64,000 bases of DNA from Metridium senile. Taxonomy: Eukaryota; Cnidaria; Anthozoa; Actiniaria; Metridiidae. Below are positions 51,158 through 63,699 of the stretch, piece by piece; within the stretch, counting starts at the first letter, position 1; every line of letters begins with the position of its first letter. The stretch is from assembly GCA_949775045.1 (NCBI GenBank), contig OX459101.1, positions 15,188,942 to 15,252,941 on the forward strand. The letters run 5' to 3'. The notes under the pieces were generated by a model. The model saw only the letters and a program-made list of their open reading frames with translations. It was not told the origin of the DNA and did not search any database. The translations under genes were made by a program, and so were the position numbers.

Positions 51158-52432
51158 CTAAATAACTTGTTTTAATAAATAATTTAAATATTTTTTATTC
51201 AGCGTTTTTTGTACTCGCGCACATCGTGGGCTCGAATCGAATGTTCAAAGGCGTTCAAAAGTAGCTAGTCACGTTAAAATATAAAGGAATTCACAAATAT
51301 GTAAATATCTCGATGAGAAAATACAGAAGCTTGCATATAAGCTGTATTGTAATCAACGTTTGGCGAAAAAAAGACAGAACGTCATGGTAAAGTACCAAAT
51401 ATTGATATGGCGTTGGTGAAGAAAAAGAAGAAGATAATAAAGAAAAAAGAGAAATAAATGAATAACCAGACTGATGTGAATCAGTCGGAAAACAAAGCTC
51501 CATGATTTTGAACATTTGATCTTTAGTAGAAAACCGCTTTTAAAAACAATTAAACATCCAGAGAAGCTTTTCACAGCATGATTATATACATATACTCAGA
51601 CAGCTTATAAACGGCGACAAAAGAATATACATCATTCAAAGAGTTTCGAGGCTCTACTGTCCTCACAATTTTGAATGAGAGTCCGTAAAAGAAGAATACA
51701 GCGATAACGATTAGAAATCTTGCAAAGTACGTGTGTGTGTGTGTGTTTTTTGTTTTTGTTATTTTTTTTTCACTCATAGCCATATATCACACATCAAAAT
51801 GTCCGTAAAAGATTGGTGCTTTCGAATCCGCAGCTACTTTTTTGAAAGGGTTTGTTAAACTGTAAATGTAGTCCATAGTTTAACTTGACATGAGAATAGT
51901 CGCACAATCTCTTTTATAAAAGACAGTGTTCAACTCCAAGAGTGCGTGTATTTTATATTTAAGACATCGTCTATAATAAAGCGATAAGTAATTTTAGAAA
52001 AAAATCATTGAGAATCTACTTCATAATTAATGAATTGAAACTATTATGATTGCTTTTTTAAGCTTTTAAAGCAGTCAGCATTTTAGGTCCTTTTTTGTCA
52101 AAAGACTTCTAATAGCAAAGTATAGAAGAAATACATTATTTGATTGAGGCGACTATAAATAATTAAGTCTCTTGGTAAATACTTCAGAGGGAACTGGCTA
52201 ATCAGCGCAAAGTGACCATGCACAACGTGATAGCGTAACCCCGAGAGGAAAATATCAGTGCGTTAATGCTAGCCTGACAGGGATAGGGAGCTTTCTATCA
52301 TTTTGTAATCATATCCATCACAAACCTCATAAGATGTGGAAAAACTCTTTAAAAACTTTACGCCTAAAAGAAATATATTTACAGTTTTAAAATATTAAAA
52401 AAATCTTCTTAAAACTTGAGGCTCAAAGACAG
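51158..52432. repeat. Second copy of the 1.2-kb segment
   Basis: It aligns with 47448-48674 in the same orientation from CTAAATAACTTGTTTTAATA to CTTGAGGCTCAAAGACA. Differences include a 29-bp extra stretch near 51806-51834 and small indels that shift the open frames. The 179-bp flanking repeats are absent here. Confidence 0.88.
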
Positions 52433-52944
52433 ATTTAACAAAAAGTACAAGGTACCCCTTCCTTTAAAAATGATTCAAATTCGACACAGAAATAGCCATT
52501 GATAATGAAACTTGCTTGATAAGTTAGCTAATGTATTTTTCTGGTTTCATCAAACTCTTAAAATTAATACATGGAATGCACTTCAAGGATCTATCTGGTG
52601 AACTTGACTATAGTTTTCCGTTAAAAAGATTTATTGGAAAAAAGGTCTCTAACTTGATGTTCCTATTTCTCCAAGTAACTCCACCTTGGCTTGAAGCGAG
52701 AAGAATGTTGAGTTTGCAATTTATGATAGAGGCACGTGAATAATTGTCCAGCAAGGTGTTAAGTTAAAAGCTCTCTATCATTGCAAGTTCAGCGTTCGTC
52801 TCGCTTTGATGCAAAGGCCCGGCGCGCAGGGAACTGTGATAGGGACTATTTTATTAACATTTGATAAATGCAGTTTAAGTTATGTGTTAGGACAAAATTA
52901 TTCAATATGTTTCCTCATTTCGGTTATATTTTTTGTAAAGAAGT
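52433..52944. other. Nothing recognised
   Basis: Non-coding remainder of the dispersed repeat and unique sequence. Confidence 0.45.
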
Positions 52945-55900
52945 TAAGAGCGAATGTCCACTAACACCGAGCAAAATCGAGAATACGTGGTACATGATGG
53001 AAAAACAAAATCCTTCATATTTCATCCATCGAAACCCTATCATATACTAAGAAACGTGGTGGGGTTTGTTTTCCAAAATTTTATTTTAAACGCGAGAAAT
53101 TTAGAAAAACGTGACCCATACCGGAAATGTCTAAAATAGACAAAAAAATCGCGTGATCATGACTTCTCAAAAGCGTCTCATTTGATCAATTCAAAACGAA
53201 TAAAAACAAAAATCGACTTCATAATCGTGTATAGCAGATAATAATGAAGGGCTGGATCTAAATTTTAAACTTTAAGTGTGTGTTTTTAAGCCATAGGAAG
53301 CAATCAAACATTGTAGAATTTTGCGAGTTGAAATTTTCTAATTTACCACACTTTTTAAATATTACTTTTTCCTTCCCGGTATATTTCTGATTTTCTTGAT
53401 ATTTTGAATTTTAGTAGAGGAAATGTTGTTCTTTAAGATGATATAAAAATCTCACTCGGGCTTTTTATATTTGTAGAGATATAGCGATTTAAATATCGTG
53501 AAAATCACAACAAAAAAACTGTCAACAACTCCAGACAATTAGACGCGTCTCGTATAGCCAGCGCGAACTCTAATTAATTTGTGATTGTTTTGAAGTATCC
53601 TTAAAAATCTTAGAATTTATTTTATAACTTTTATGAACGGCTAAATCTTGTGTTTTAATAAATAGTAGTTAGCAAATATAACACCGATTTATGTCAAAAT
53701 AGTTTTGGTGTTTATAGTAAGGGCTATAAGCTGCTTGACAGCTCGTTAAAAACTATTCTGTCACCGAAAGTTACTAAATAGAATAAATACTTATTAAAGT
53801 GCCTATTATATAGGCGAACAAAACGTTTCATTTCTTTATGAACTGTCATGGTAGGTTCGTATAAAAACTACAAGTGCAAGTGAATTAGAGAGCGTGATAT
53901 TCATAATAAAACAATACCTAAAACATAATAAAATGACGCATAGAGAAAGACACATATTAAAACATTAATGATTTATTGATCGTTGATAATCGCAAGTCAC
54001 TTCAAGGACTAGATTAAGTAATCTCAGTAGGAGCTGAAGCATTTGATGATTTGCTTGATGTGGTAGAACGACTCCAAGATGCAGGTCAAGGAATGGGATG
54101 GACCAAAGAAATGCAGACACGCATACGAGCTGGAAAGCGTTATCTTAAAAGCGATTGAAATCGGCGAAAAAAAAAGTTAATCAAAGTATTAATGAAATGT
54201 ATGATGAGTTCAAAAGGGATGAATATTTGAACGAATGGATGAATAAATAAAATAATGAAAGGACAAATGGATAAATGAAAGGATGAATGGATAGATAAAA
54301 CGGCAAATGGATAACAGTTAAAGGATGAATGGAGAGATGAAAGGACAAATGGATAAATTAAAGGATGAATGGAGAGATGAAAGGACAAATGAATAAATGA
54401 AAGGATGAATGGATAAATGAAATGACAAATGGATAAATTAAAGGATGAATAGATAGATGAAAGGACAAATAGATATATTATAGCAAAGAAAAATTCCAGG
54501 TTGCATACTCATTTTGAAAAGAATAGCAAACTAATGAATTTATATAAAACAGAGTATTAGTATCCAAAAAGCCCGAAAAAAAAAAATGCCGTTATTGTAA
54601 ATTAATTATTGTAAGTAATCTTTGACGTGCTGTATGTAAATATATATGTTTATCGCTTTAATTAGATATATTATCCTAAAAGCCCGATAAAAGAATGGCG
54701 TTATTGTAAAATTAATTATTGTAAGTTATCTTCTCGTGTTGCATGTCATTATGTATGTTTGTAGATATAATAAAAAAAAATGGATAAATGAAAGGATGGA
54801 TGGATAAATAAAAGGACGCATGAATATATAAATGAAAAGATGAATGCATAGATGAAAGGATGAATGGATAGATGAAATGACAAATGAATAAATGAAAGGA
54901 TGAATGGAGAGATGAAGTACAAATGGATAAATGAAAGGATGAATGGAGAGATGAAAGTATCAAATGAATAAATTAAAGAATGAATGGATAGATGAAAGGA
55001 CAAATGGATAAATGAAAGGATGAATGGATAGATGAAAGGACAAATGGATTAATGAAAGGATGAATGGATAGGTGAAAGGACAAATGGATAGATGAAAGGA
55101 TGAATAGATAGATGAAAGGACAAATGAATGGAGAGGTGAAAGTACAAATGGATAAATGAAAGAATGAATGGATAAATGAAAGTACAATTGAATAAATTAA
55201 AGGATGAATGGATAGATGAAAGGACAAATGGATAAATGAAAGGACAAATGGATAGATGAAAGGATGAATATATAGATGAGAGGACAAATGAATGGAGAGA
55301 TGAAAGTACAAATGGATAAATGAAAGGATGAATGGATAAATGAAAGTACAATTGAATAAATTAAAGGATGAATGGATAGATGAAAGGACAAATGGATAAA
55401 TGAATGGATAGGTGAAAGGACAAATGGATAAATGAAAAGATGAATGGATAGGTGAAAGGACAAATGGATAAATTAAAGGATGAATGGATAGGTGAAAGGA
55501 CAAATGGATAAATGAAAGGATGAATAGATAGATGAAAGGACAAATTGATTAATGAAAGGATGAATGGATAGGTGAAAGGACAAATGGATAAATGAAAGGA
55601 TGAATGGATAAATGAAAAGACAAATTGATTAATGAAAGGATGAATGGATAGGTGAAAGGACAAATGGATAAATTAAAGCATGAATTGATAAATGAATGGA
55701 TAAATTAAAGAATGAATGGATAAATGAAAGGAAAAATGGGTAAATGAAAGGATGAATAGATAAATGATGAAAGGATGAATGGAGAGATGAAAGGACAAAT
55801 GAATATATAAATGAAAAGATGATTGAATAGATGAAAGGATGATCGGATAAATGAAAGGATAAATGGATAAATTAAAGAATGAATGGAGAGATGAAAGGAC

Positions 55901-57820
55901 AAATGAATATATAAATGAAAAGATGATTGGATAGATGAAAGGATGAATGGATAGATGAATGGACAAATGGATAAATGAAAGGATGAATGGATAGATGAAA
56001 GGACAAATGGATAAATGAAAAGATGATTGGATAGATGAAAGGATGAATGGATAGATGAAAGGACAAATGGATAAATGAAAGGATGAATGGATAAATGAAA
56101 GGACAAATGGATAAATTAAAGGATGAAGGGAAAGATGAAAGGATGAATGGAGATATGAAGATGAAAGGATCAATGGAGAGATCGAGATGAAAGGATAAAT
56201 GAATAAATTAAAGGATGAATGGAGAGATGAAAGGACAAATGAATATATAAATGAAAAGATGATTGGATAGATGAAAGGATGAATGGATAGATGAATGGAC
56301 AAATGGATAAATGAAAGGATGAATGGATAGATGAAAGGACAAATGGATAAATGAAAAAATGATTGGATAGATGAAAGGATGAATGGATAGATGAAAGGAC
56401 AAATGGATAAATGAAAGGATGAATGGATAAATGAAAGGACAAATGGATAAATTAAAGGATGAAGGGAAAGATGAAAGGATGAATGGAGATATGAAGATGA
56501 AAGGATCAATGGAGAGATCGAGATGAAAGGATAAATGGATAAATTAAAGGATGAATGGAGAGATGAAAGGACAAATGAATATATAAATGAAAAGATGATT
56601 GGATAGATGAAAGGATGAATGGATAGATGAAAGGACAAATGAATAAATGAAAGGATGAATGGATAGATGGAAGGACAAATGGATAAATGAAAGGATGAAT
56701 GGAGAGATGAAAGGATAAATGAATATATAAATGAAAAGATGATTGGATAGATGAAAGGATGAATGGATAAATGAAAGGACAAATGAATAAATGAAAGGAT
56801 GTATTGATAGATGGAAGGACAAATGGATAAATGAAAGAATGGATTGATAGATGGAAGGACAAATGGATAAATGAAAGGATGGATTGATAGATGGAAGGAC
56901 AAATGGATAAATGAAGGATGAATGGATGGATAGATTAAAGAATGAATTACTAAATGAAAGGATAATCATGAATGGATAAATAAAAGGATGAATGGATGAA
57001 TGAGACTATAACGTAACTGGAAGAACTGTAATTTCTTAAAACCTTAGAACCATTTGATATTTCTGTCTTTACCGTTCAGGATAGTAACTAGCTGTTCTAG
57101 TAATTCTATTTATGATTTTATTTTTTCTAAGATAATTTGATTTAAAATCAATTCCTACTGTTATAATAGGTACGACAATAAATAAATCATCATAGCGTGA
57201 CATTTAGACGCGTGACAATCAGACACGCGTCTAATTGTCTGGAATTGTTGACACCTTTTTGTTGTGATTCTCACGATATTTAGATCGCTATATCTCCACA
57301 AATATAAAAAGCCCGAGTGAGATTTTTATATCATCTTAAAGAACAACATTTCCTCTATTAAAACACAAAACATCTAGAAAATCAGAAATATACCGGGCAG
57401 GAAAAAGTAATATTTAAAAAGTGTGGTAAATTAGAAAATTTTAACTCGCAAAATTATACAATGTTTGATTGCTTCCTATGGCTTAAAAACACACACTTAA
57501 AGTTTAAAATTTAGATCCAGCCCTTCATTATTATCTGCTTTACACGATTATGAAGTCGATTTTTGTTTTTATTCGTTTTGAATTGATCAAATGAGACGCT
57601 TTTGAGAAGTCATGATCACGCGATTTTTTTTGTCGATTTTAGACATTTCCGGTATGGGTCACGTTTTTCTAAATTTCTCGCGTTTAAAATAAAATTTTGG
57701 AAAACAAACCCCACCACGTTTCTTAGTATATGATAGGGTTTCGATGGATGAAATATGAAGGATTTTGTTTTTCCATCATGTGCCACGCTTTGTTCGGTGT
57801 TAGTCGACATTCGCTCTTAA
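52945..57820. mobile_element. 4.9-kb foldback element with a minisatellite core
   Basis: The left arm (about 52945-53551) is the reverse complement of the right arm (about 57222-57820), roughly 600 bp at high identity. Matching landmarks are GTGGTGGGGTTTGTTTTCC, CGTGACCCATACCGGAAATG and AGACAATTAGACGCGT. The core contains a long minisatellite. No transposase or RT is found, so it resembles the Foldback class, mobilised in trans if at all. The right arm has an internal difference in the GTGGTACATGATGG / CATGATGTGCCAC region. Confidence 0.85.
54175..57005. repeat. 20/40-bp minisatellite (GGATGAATGGATAGATGAAA type)
   Basis: The basic 20-bp unit GGATGAATGGATAGATGAAA alternates with the GGACAAATGGATAAATGAAA variant. 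Non-repeat sequence interrupts it at about 54480-54780. A higher-order period of about 336 bp is visible on the right, marked by GGAGAGATCGAGATGAAAGG at about 56175 and 56511. All long minus-strand frames here (rich in Ser, Phe, His, Ile, Pro) are products of the repeat. Confidence 0.93.
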
Positions 57821-58500
57821 TTTTTGTATTTTTTTTTACCGAAAATTACAATGAACGGATGTCTTTCCAAAACGATTGTCAGGCTCAAAAACGAGTACGC
57901 AAAACTTCATGCAATTTTTTGTAAATATCACTTTTATACGAAATGAGTTTTCCAAGTAAACAGATATTTTAATATTTAATATTTTAAGAACCCTTGAAAC
58001 AGGCATGTTTGGAAGGTTTTGATGTTATACAAAGAAGAATACAAAGAAGTTATTCCCAATTACTTTTTTATCTCAACCTTTCACAACTTATCTTATGGTG
58101 AATATATGATAGCTTTCTTTTTCTCAAAACACCAATTTTAAATATTACTATATATTGTGGCGGCCTTTTATGAAAGTTGCCTATTAAACTAAGTAGTTGG
58201 TCTAATTATCATCATGCACCGCGCGAAAGACTGATAACAACTGCGGGGGAGACTAGCCATTTTGATGTATTTTATGATGTGAGCACAGGCAGCCCAAGCG
58301 ATGTATTTGTATTAAAAAAAATCAACTTCAATTAAACAAAAAATTGTGTTCAATAAACTTACTTTCATGTTAACATTATCATTGATATTTATGGATTTAA
58401 TCCCTTCTGTACAAAACTCTTTGAAATAAGTGCAATCAAAGGCTTTCTCACTTTAATGCGGTATGTGTTCTAAGATGTCTATGCAAAGTCATGTTTATGC
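57821..58500. other. Nothing recognised
   Basis: Non-coding. Toward 58440 the complement begins to show decayed zinc-finger sequence (see next entry). Confidence 0.45.
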
Positions 58501-58837
58501 AAACTTCTTCTAACAAAAAGTTAACTCAAAGGGATTTCTCTTTCTTAGAATGTCTTGTTAAGACGCTCTTCTGTGCTAACTTCTTCTTACAAATAGAATA
58601 TTCAAAGGGTTTCTCTCCAGTGTGTAATCTACAATGAATCTTTAAGTTGCCCTTCAGTGTAAACTTCTTCTTGCAAACAGAACATTCAAAGGGTTTCTCT
58701 CCAGTATGTATTCTAAGATGTTTGTCTAAGTCACTCTTCTGTACAAATTTCGTTTTACAGACAGAACAATCAAAGGAATTATCTTGTGTGTGTAATCTAC
58801 AATGGCTGTTCAAGTTGCTCTTAGCTATATGTAATTA
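58440..58837 (-). pseudogene. C2H2 zinc-finger gene fragment, decayed
   Basis: From 58837 the frame encodes the end of one finger ([10 protein letters not shown]). Two intact fingers follow: [21 protein letters not shown] and, after [29 protein letters not shown]. The next finger reads [20 protein letters not shown], with the first Cys and last His lost. A stop follows at 58526. Beyond it PFELTFC and SEKAFDC remain with stops between. The 5' side is cut off at 58837 by a LINE tail. It would have been a DNA-binding transcription factor; this copy is non-functional as it stands. Confidence 0.82.
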
Positions 58838-58890
58838 ATATTATATTTGTATTGTTATCTATATGTAAGTATTGTTATAATGTGTGGGTG

Positions 58891-58924
<34 letters not shown>

Positions 58925-58925
58925 T
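58838..58925 (+). mobile_element. 3' tail of a LINE-like element, (TTGAC)n
   Basis: AATAAAGATTGACTTGACTT with four pentamer repeats is a common LINE/RTE-style 3' end. It abuts the truncated zinc-finger frame, suggesting that its insertion broke the gene. Confidence 0.6.
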
Positions 58926-59335
58926 TATGAACACTTAGTGTATTTGAACTCACTGCTTCATTTTTAGAGGTTTCGAAGCAGTAGAAAGTTCAGAAAATAA
59001 TAATCTGTGAACACTTTAAGAATTTGTGTTTCCTTTTTTAACCCACATCCCTGGAGCTAATAGATTAGAAACAAGATATATATTTATTATGAACACTTAG
59101 TGTATTTGAACTCACTGCTTCATTTTTAGATGTTTTGAAGCAGTAGAAAGTACAGGAAATAATGTGTGAACACTTTAAAATTTTTTGTTACTTGTTTAAC
59201 CCACATCCCATGCATGATATGAGCAAAAAGATTAGAAATACGATTTATTATAAACACTTAGTGTATTTGAACTCACTGCTTCATTTTAGAGGTTTTGAAG
59301 CAGTAGAAGGTTCAGAAAACAATAACATGAAAAAA
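58926..59335. repeat. Three tandem copies of a roughly 162-bp repeat
   Basis: GAACACTTAGTGTATTTGAA recurs at about 58928, 59092 and 59252. Each unit contains AACTCACTGCTTCAT and GAAGCAGTAGAA, which also form a short inverted repeat. The open frame at 59162-59491 follows the repeat and is not called. Confidence 0.88.
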
Positions 59336-59904
59336 GTCAATGACAAGTGTTCACGGTTCGAGTATATCCTCACTGTAAATGAATATATATTATCAATGTT
59401 GAAAGTAAACTTATCAAGCGGCTCAAAACTCCATACAAGTCTTATATCTGTTCAAAAGTTCAGATTCAAAAAGTTAATAAAAGCGGTTTGAGATGGCTGG
59501 CTTGTTTGGAGAGCTCAAAGTTCGCACGCGTATCAATTGACGAACTTTGTCATTTGGACATTTGCTTTCAATTAATTAATCTATTGTTCTTGCACTCCTC
59601 CTTCATTTTCTATCCCTTTTTGATTGGTTCGTCACTTTTCCTGCTTCATAGTTATACTTGGTATCTCTCTTACTAGGCGGTCTTCTTTGATGTAATTGCA
59701 TTCCGCACAAGTGAGATTCGACGTATAGCCTAGGCCTTACTCTCTTACTCCGCTGGATGACTTGCCGTCCGTCATTTTGTAAAATACGATTGAAAATGTA
59801 TTTTTCTTTCAAAATTTGGCAACGTTTGACCTATAAATTGTTGGATACTAAAACAGTTAGACCTCTCGCACTCATGGCCTACGGGTACTTCGGGTCTAAT
59901 TGTT
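59336..59904. other. Repeat fragments, no gene
   Basis: 59580-59680 matches the dispersed repeat at 18126-18225. ACAAGTGAGATTCGACGTAT near 59707 matches the hairpin inserted at 46513-46636. Nothing else recognised. Confidence 0.55.
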
Positions 59905-60190
59905 AAATAGTAAATTTTCACGTTTTTTTTTTTTTTTTTTGTCATTGTGCGTTAAAATGTTTATAACTTTCGCGTGACGGTCGCGCTTTTAAAAAATAAC
60001 ATAGTTTCACTTTCAATGGATGCTATTTCCTTCTTTCTTTTTTTTGAAATAATGACCTTTGTATTTATACTAAAACGATTATTCACCTCAGGTTCAGTGA
60101 TTATCGGTGAATATTTACCTCGCAGTTCGAAGACTCGCCGCTCGGTAAATATTCAATTAATTATTCGCTTTCGGCGAATAACTTTTAAAT
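59905..60190. repeat. Second copy of the palindrome-ended relic (3' part)
   Basis: It aligns with 22003-22275 from AGTAAATTTTCACGTT to TTCGGCGAATAA, with a longer T run and several changes. The coding exon seen at 21879 is absent. Confidence 0.82.
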
Positions 60191-60411
60191 AGTTCAAAAA
60201 TTAATGAGGTAAAATCGACCTTCTCCCTACTCCCTCTAATTTTACTTTTTTTCTCCACCCTCCCTGTTTATTTTTCCTGTTTCTCACTCCCCCTGATCCG
60301 TTCCTCTCCGCTCTTGTATATTCACCCATCTTGTTTACAATTTCAATTCAGTGTAAACGCATAGGGATTTTTATATGCGTTCTAAATACTTATTATTATT
60401 ATTATTAATTA
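60191..60411. mobile_element. SINE-like 3' tail
   Basis: A C/T-rich stretch is followed by CAGTGTAAACGCAT, GCGTTCTAAATA and (ATT)n, matching the tail of the SINE at 20941-21295. Confidence 0.55.
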
Positions 60412-60518
60412 GAACATTAATACATTGAGACGTTAAACAAGTGTTTATTGCTTTTAATGATAATAATAAATCATTCTTATACGTATATACATAACTAAAA
60501 GCTAAAAGCAGTCTAAAT

Positions 60519-60706
60519 TGATTTACACGGTACAGGACGAATTTTGACCGATCAAAAGATCGACCTGCATGGGCATGCTGTTCACACGGAATCGATCATT
60601 CAATATTTTCGTTCTGTTTAGGCGAGACCATTAGAACTGGGCAATTGTAAGTTCTGTCAGTGGGTCGGCTAAAGAATCGACAGGTACCGTGTAAACGTAT
60701 CCTGAG
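60519..60706. mobile_element. MITE with TTTACACGGTAC ends, in the array
   Basis: GATTTACACGGTACAGG and the complement of GGTACCGTGTAAACG bound a 190-bp stretch that splits one satellite unit between TCTAAAT and TGAGACGC. Confidence 0.75.
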
Positions 60707-60765
60707 ACGCTAAAAAGCGTTTTTTTTTAATGATTATAATAATAAACCGTTCTTATTTCTTATAC

Positions 60766-61030
60766 GTATACACCTATTTCAATTAACCTTGTCCATCTGA
60801 AATGGTTGATCTGAGACCGATAGGAATTGTGGGAGCTCGTCAAACTGCAAATACACTATTATAATCACGCTTGAATATTAATGTTTACTTCTGAAATACT
60901 GTTATCTGTAATTCAGCACCATTCAAGTGTGAATAAAACAGTGTATTTGAAATTGAATGAACTCCCACAATTCCTATCGGTCTCAAATCAACCATTCCAG
61001 ATGGACAACGTTATTTGAAATAGGTGTATA
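60766..61030. mobile_element. Foldback MITE family M3, copy 2
   Basis: Outer TATACACCTATTTCAA and its complement are both present, so the copy is full-length. The arms carry CTGAGACCGATAGGAATTG. Confidence 0.9.
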
Positions 61031-61602
61031 CATATCTAAAAGCTAAAAGCAGTCTAAATACATCATTTTAATGATTATAATAAATCAAATACATCATTTT
61101 AATGATTATAATCAATCATTCAGATTTCTTGTACGTTTATACATATCTAAAAGCTAAAAGCAGTCTAAATACATTGAGACGCTAAAAAGTGTTTTTTTAA
61201 ATGATTATAATAAATCGTTCAGATTCCTTGTACGTTAATACATATCTAAAAGCTTAAAGCAATCTAAATATATTAAGACGCTAAAAAGTGTTTTTTTAAT
61301 GATTATAATAAATCATTCAGATTTCTTGTACGTTTATACATATCTAAAAGCTAAAAGCAGTCTAAATACATTGAGACGCTAAAAAGTGTTTTTTTAAATG
61401 ATTATGATAAATCGTTCAGATTCCTTGTACGTTAATACATATCTAAAAGCTAAAAGCAGTCTAAATACATTGAGACGCTAAAAACTGTTTTTTTAAAATG
61501 ATTATAATAAATCGTTCAGATTTCTTGTACGTTTATACATATCTAAAAGCCTAAAGCAGTCTAAATATATTGAGACGCTTAAAAGTGGGTTTTTTTTAAT
61601 GA

Positions 61603-62127
61603 TTTAAAAAAACTCATTAATAATCCATGAGCTATTAGTCCAATCGGGGCATTCCAATTTGGTCACATGTATGACCTTTATACCCCATAAAACACTGCCA
61701 TAGATACATTATATAAAAACACATGTGTCTTTATGATAAAGGTACGTGTGTCTTTATGTACCGATGACACTTGTAAATGTCTCAGTTTTAATCCCTCATC
61801 ATTGACCTTTACTAGAGGCATCATCCGAAACAATGCTATCAAGCTCCTACTATATTATACACGACCTTTCTCAAATATGGGATGCCAAATGTGGTGCTTA
61901 GTGGTGCGTGGTGTGATATGAGATTGCGCAGTGTACCTTGCAAATAAAGTTTGTCTCCAAATTGGACTTTTCTTCAAGAAACTTTTATAATTTAGTTTTG
62001 AAGTGTTGGAGTTTTTTAAGCTATATAAAAAAACTCGCAGCAAGTGTTTTATCAAGGATCAAAAACCCTCGCTGCGCTCGGGTGTTTATCCTTGATAAAA
62101 CACTGCTGCTCGTTTTTTATATACTAC
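61603..62127. mobile_element. Inserted element with terminal hairpin, in the array
   Basis: Satellite sequence breaks at AATGATTTA and resumes at AATAAATCGTTCAG. The right end has a palindrome (about 62018-62113) sharing GTGTTTTATCAAGGAT and its complement. No coding capacity is recognised. Confidence 0.6.
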
Positions 62128-62156
62128 ATAATAAATCGTTCAGATTTCTTGTACGT

Positions 62157-62421
62157 TTATACACTTATTTCAATTAACGTTGTCCATCTGGAATGGTCGA
62201 TCTGAGACCTATAGGAATTGTGGGAGCTCGTTAAACTGCAAATACACTATCATAATCACGCTCAAATATTAATGTTTACTTCTGAAATACTATTATCCAT
62301 AATTCAGCACCATTCAAGTGTGATTAAAACAACACATTTGCAGTTTAACGAGCTCCCACAATTCCTATCGGTCTCAGATCAACCATCCCAGATGGACAAC
62401 GTTAATTGAAATAGGTGTATA
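62157..62421. mobile_element. Foldback MITE family M3, copy 3
   Basis: Same arms as copy 2 (GGAATTGTGGGAGCTCGTTA and complement), with complete ends. Confidence 0.9.
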
Positions 62422-62549
62422 TAGATAAAAGCTAAAAGCAGTCTAAATATATTTAAAAAATTCTAAATAATTAATGACAATTTTGTCCAAATTTACAAAA
62501 GAAATCGTATAAATCATTAAGATTTCTTATCCGTATATACTTATCTTAA

Positions 62550-63554
62550 GGTATCATGGGACAAGTGATTATTCAATGTCTTGTCGATCGTTTAACAAAT
62601 ACAAAAAGTTGGCTTTGCTTTTTTTCTTTGCGAGATATTCGTAAAAAAGATATTTTGCGTGACATACTAAACCTGACAAAGCGATGACAGGACCTGAATT
62701 CGAAAGTATGTTAAGGCCTGGTTTTATTTAGCAGTGTTTCACGAAAAAACGTTTTTATTTGTCATTGCCACAAAACTCATCTGATTTTAGTAAAACTTGG
62801 TACATTGTTAGATCTCGGACTGCTGCTCATCCTTGATTTGTAATTTTGACCTAACGGTGATCACGTAGTTTAGATGAGTAAGGAATTTCGTTTTTCCTTT
62901 CTGAAAAATGCGGTCGCGAGTTTGAATAGGTAAAACAAACTTATACATTAAATGTACTTCTCTACAAGGTCTCTACAAGACTGTGCTTGGAGAATCTGGT
63001 TATCTGGTTAAAAAAAAAAAACTTACTGTAAAGGAGATAATTTGTAAAACAGGTCACGTGACCATAATTCTTATTTAAAATCCCCTTATATCTCCCTAAA
63101 CCAAGTTATCGAATTCAAGTTCTCTAAACGTGAAGTTATTTAATTTGTCATCTATTACTTATCAACTTTTGGCTTTTCTCTTTATCTTAAACTCACGACC
63201 GCGTAAATTTTCATTTATTTTCTTGCTATTATGACGTCATATACCACGTGACCTCCTAAAAATCAGCACTAAAAATTAAGGACATTGATATCAACTTCCA
63301 CAGCGATTTTCATTGAAAACTAGCGAATATCTTGAAAGTAAGAAAACAAAATCTTAATTATTGGCGGGGGGTCTTTTCACAAGGAAAAACCCAGGCCTTA
63401 ACATACTTGAGCAGCGTTACTATATAGTATATTTCAAATCGAAATTTTTGTTCTTTTAGCTTTCAGAATCTATATACTTTATTACGGATATTTTAAAAGC
63501 TGTTACGCACTACGCGACTTTCAAAAAGGCATATCGATGTTGTCCCCTGATACC
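62550..63554. mobile_element. 1.0-kb element with TTAA target duplication
   Basis: TTAA lies outside both ends (62546-62549 and 63555-63558). The terminal inverted repeats are GGTATCATGGGACAA and the complement GGTATCAGGGGACAA. A second inverted pair sits inside (GTATGTTAAGGCCTGG near 62706 and its complement near 63391). TTAA specificity suggests a piggyBac-type parent. No transposase is present. Removing it restores the satellite unit. Confidence 0.85.
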
Positions 63555-63699
63555 TTAAAGATAAAAGCAGTCTAAATATATTAAGACGCTAGAAAGTGTT
63601 TTTTTTAATGATTATAGTAAATCATTTAGATTATCTTAGACGTCTTTGATATACATATCTTAAAGACATAAGCAGTCGTTTTGTGTGCAGTTAGTTCAT

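Noticed and set aside
54140..56969. Many long minus-strand open frames rich in Ser, Phe, His, Ile and Pro
   Set aside because: They are translations of the 20/40-bp minisatellite in several overlapping frames, with no domain or unique sequence.
59162..59491. 109-codon frame
   Set aside because: It overlaps the 162-bp tandem repeat and shows no domain.
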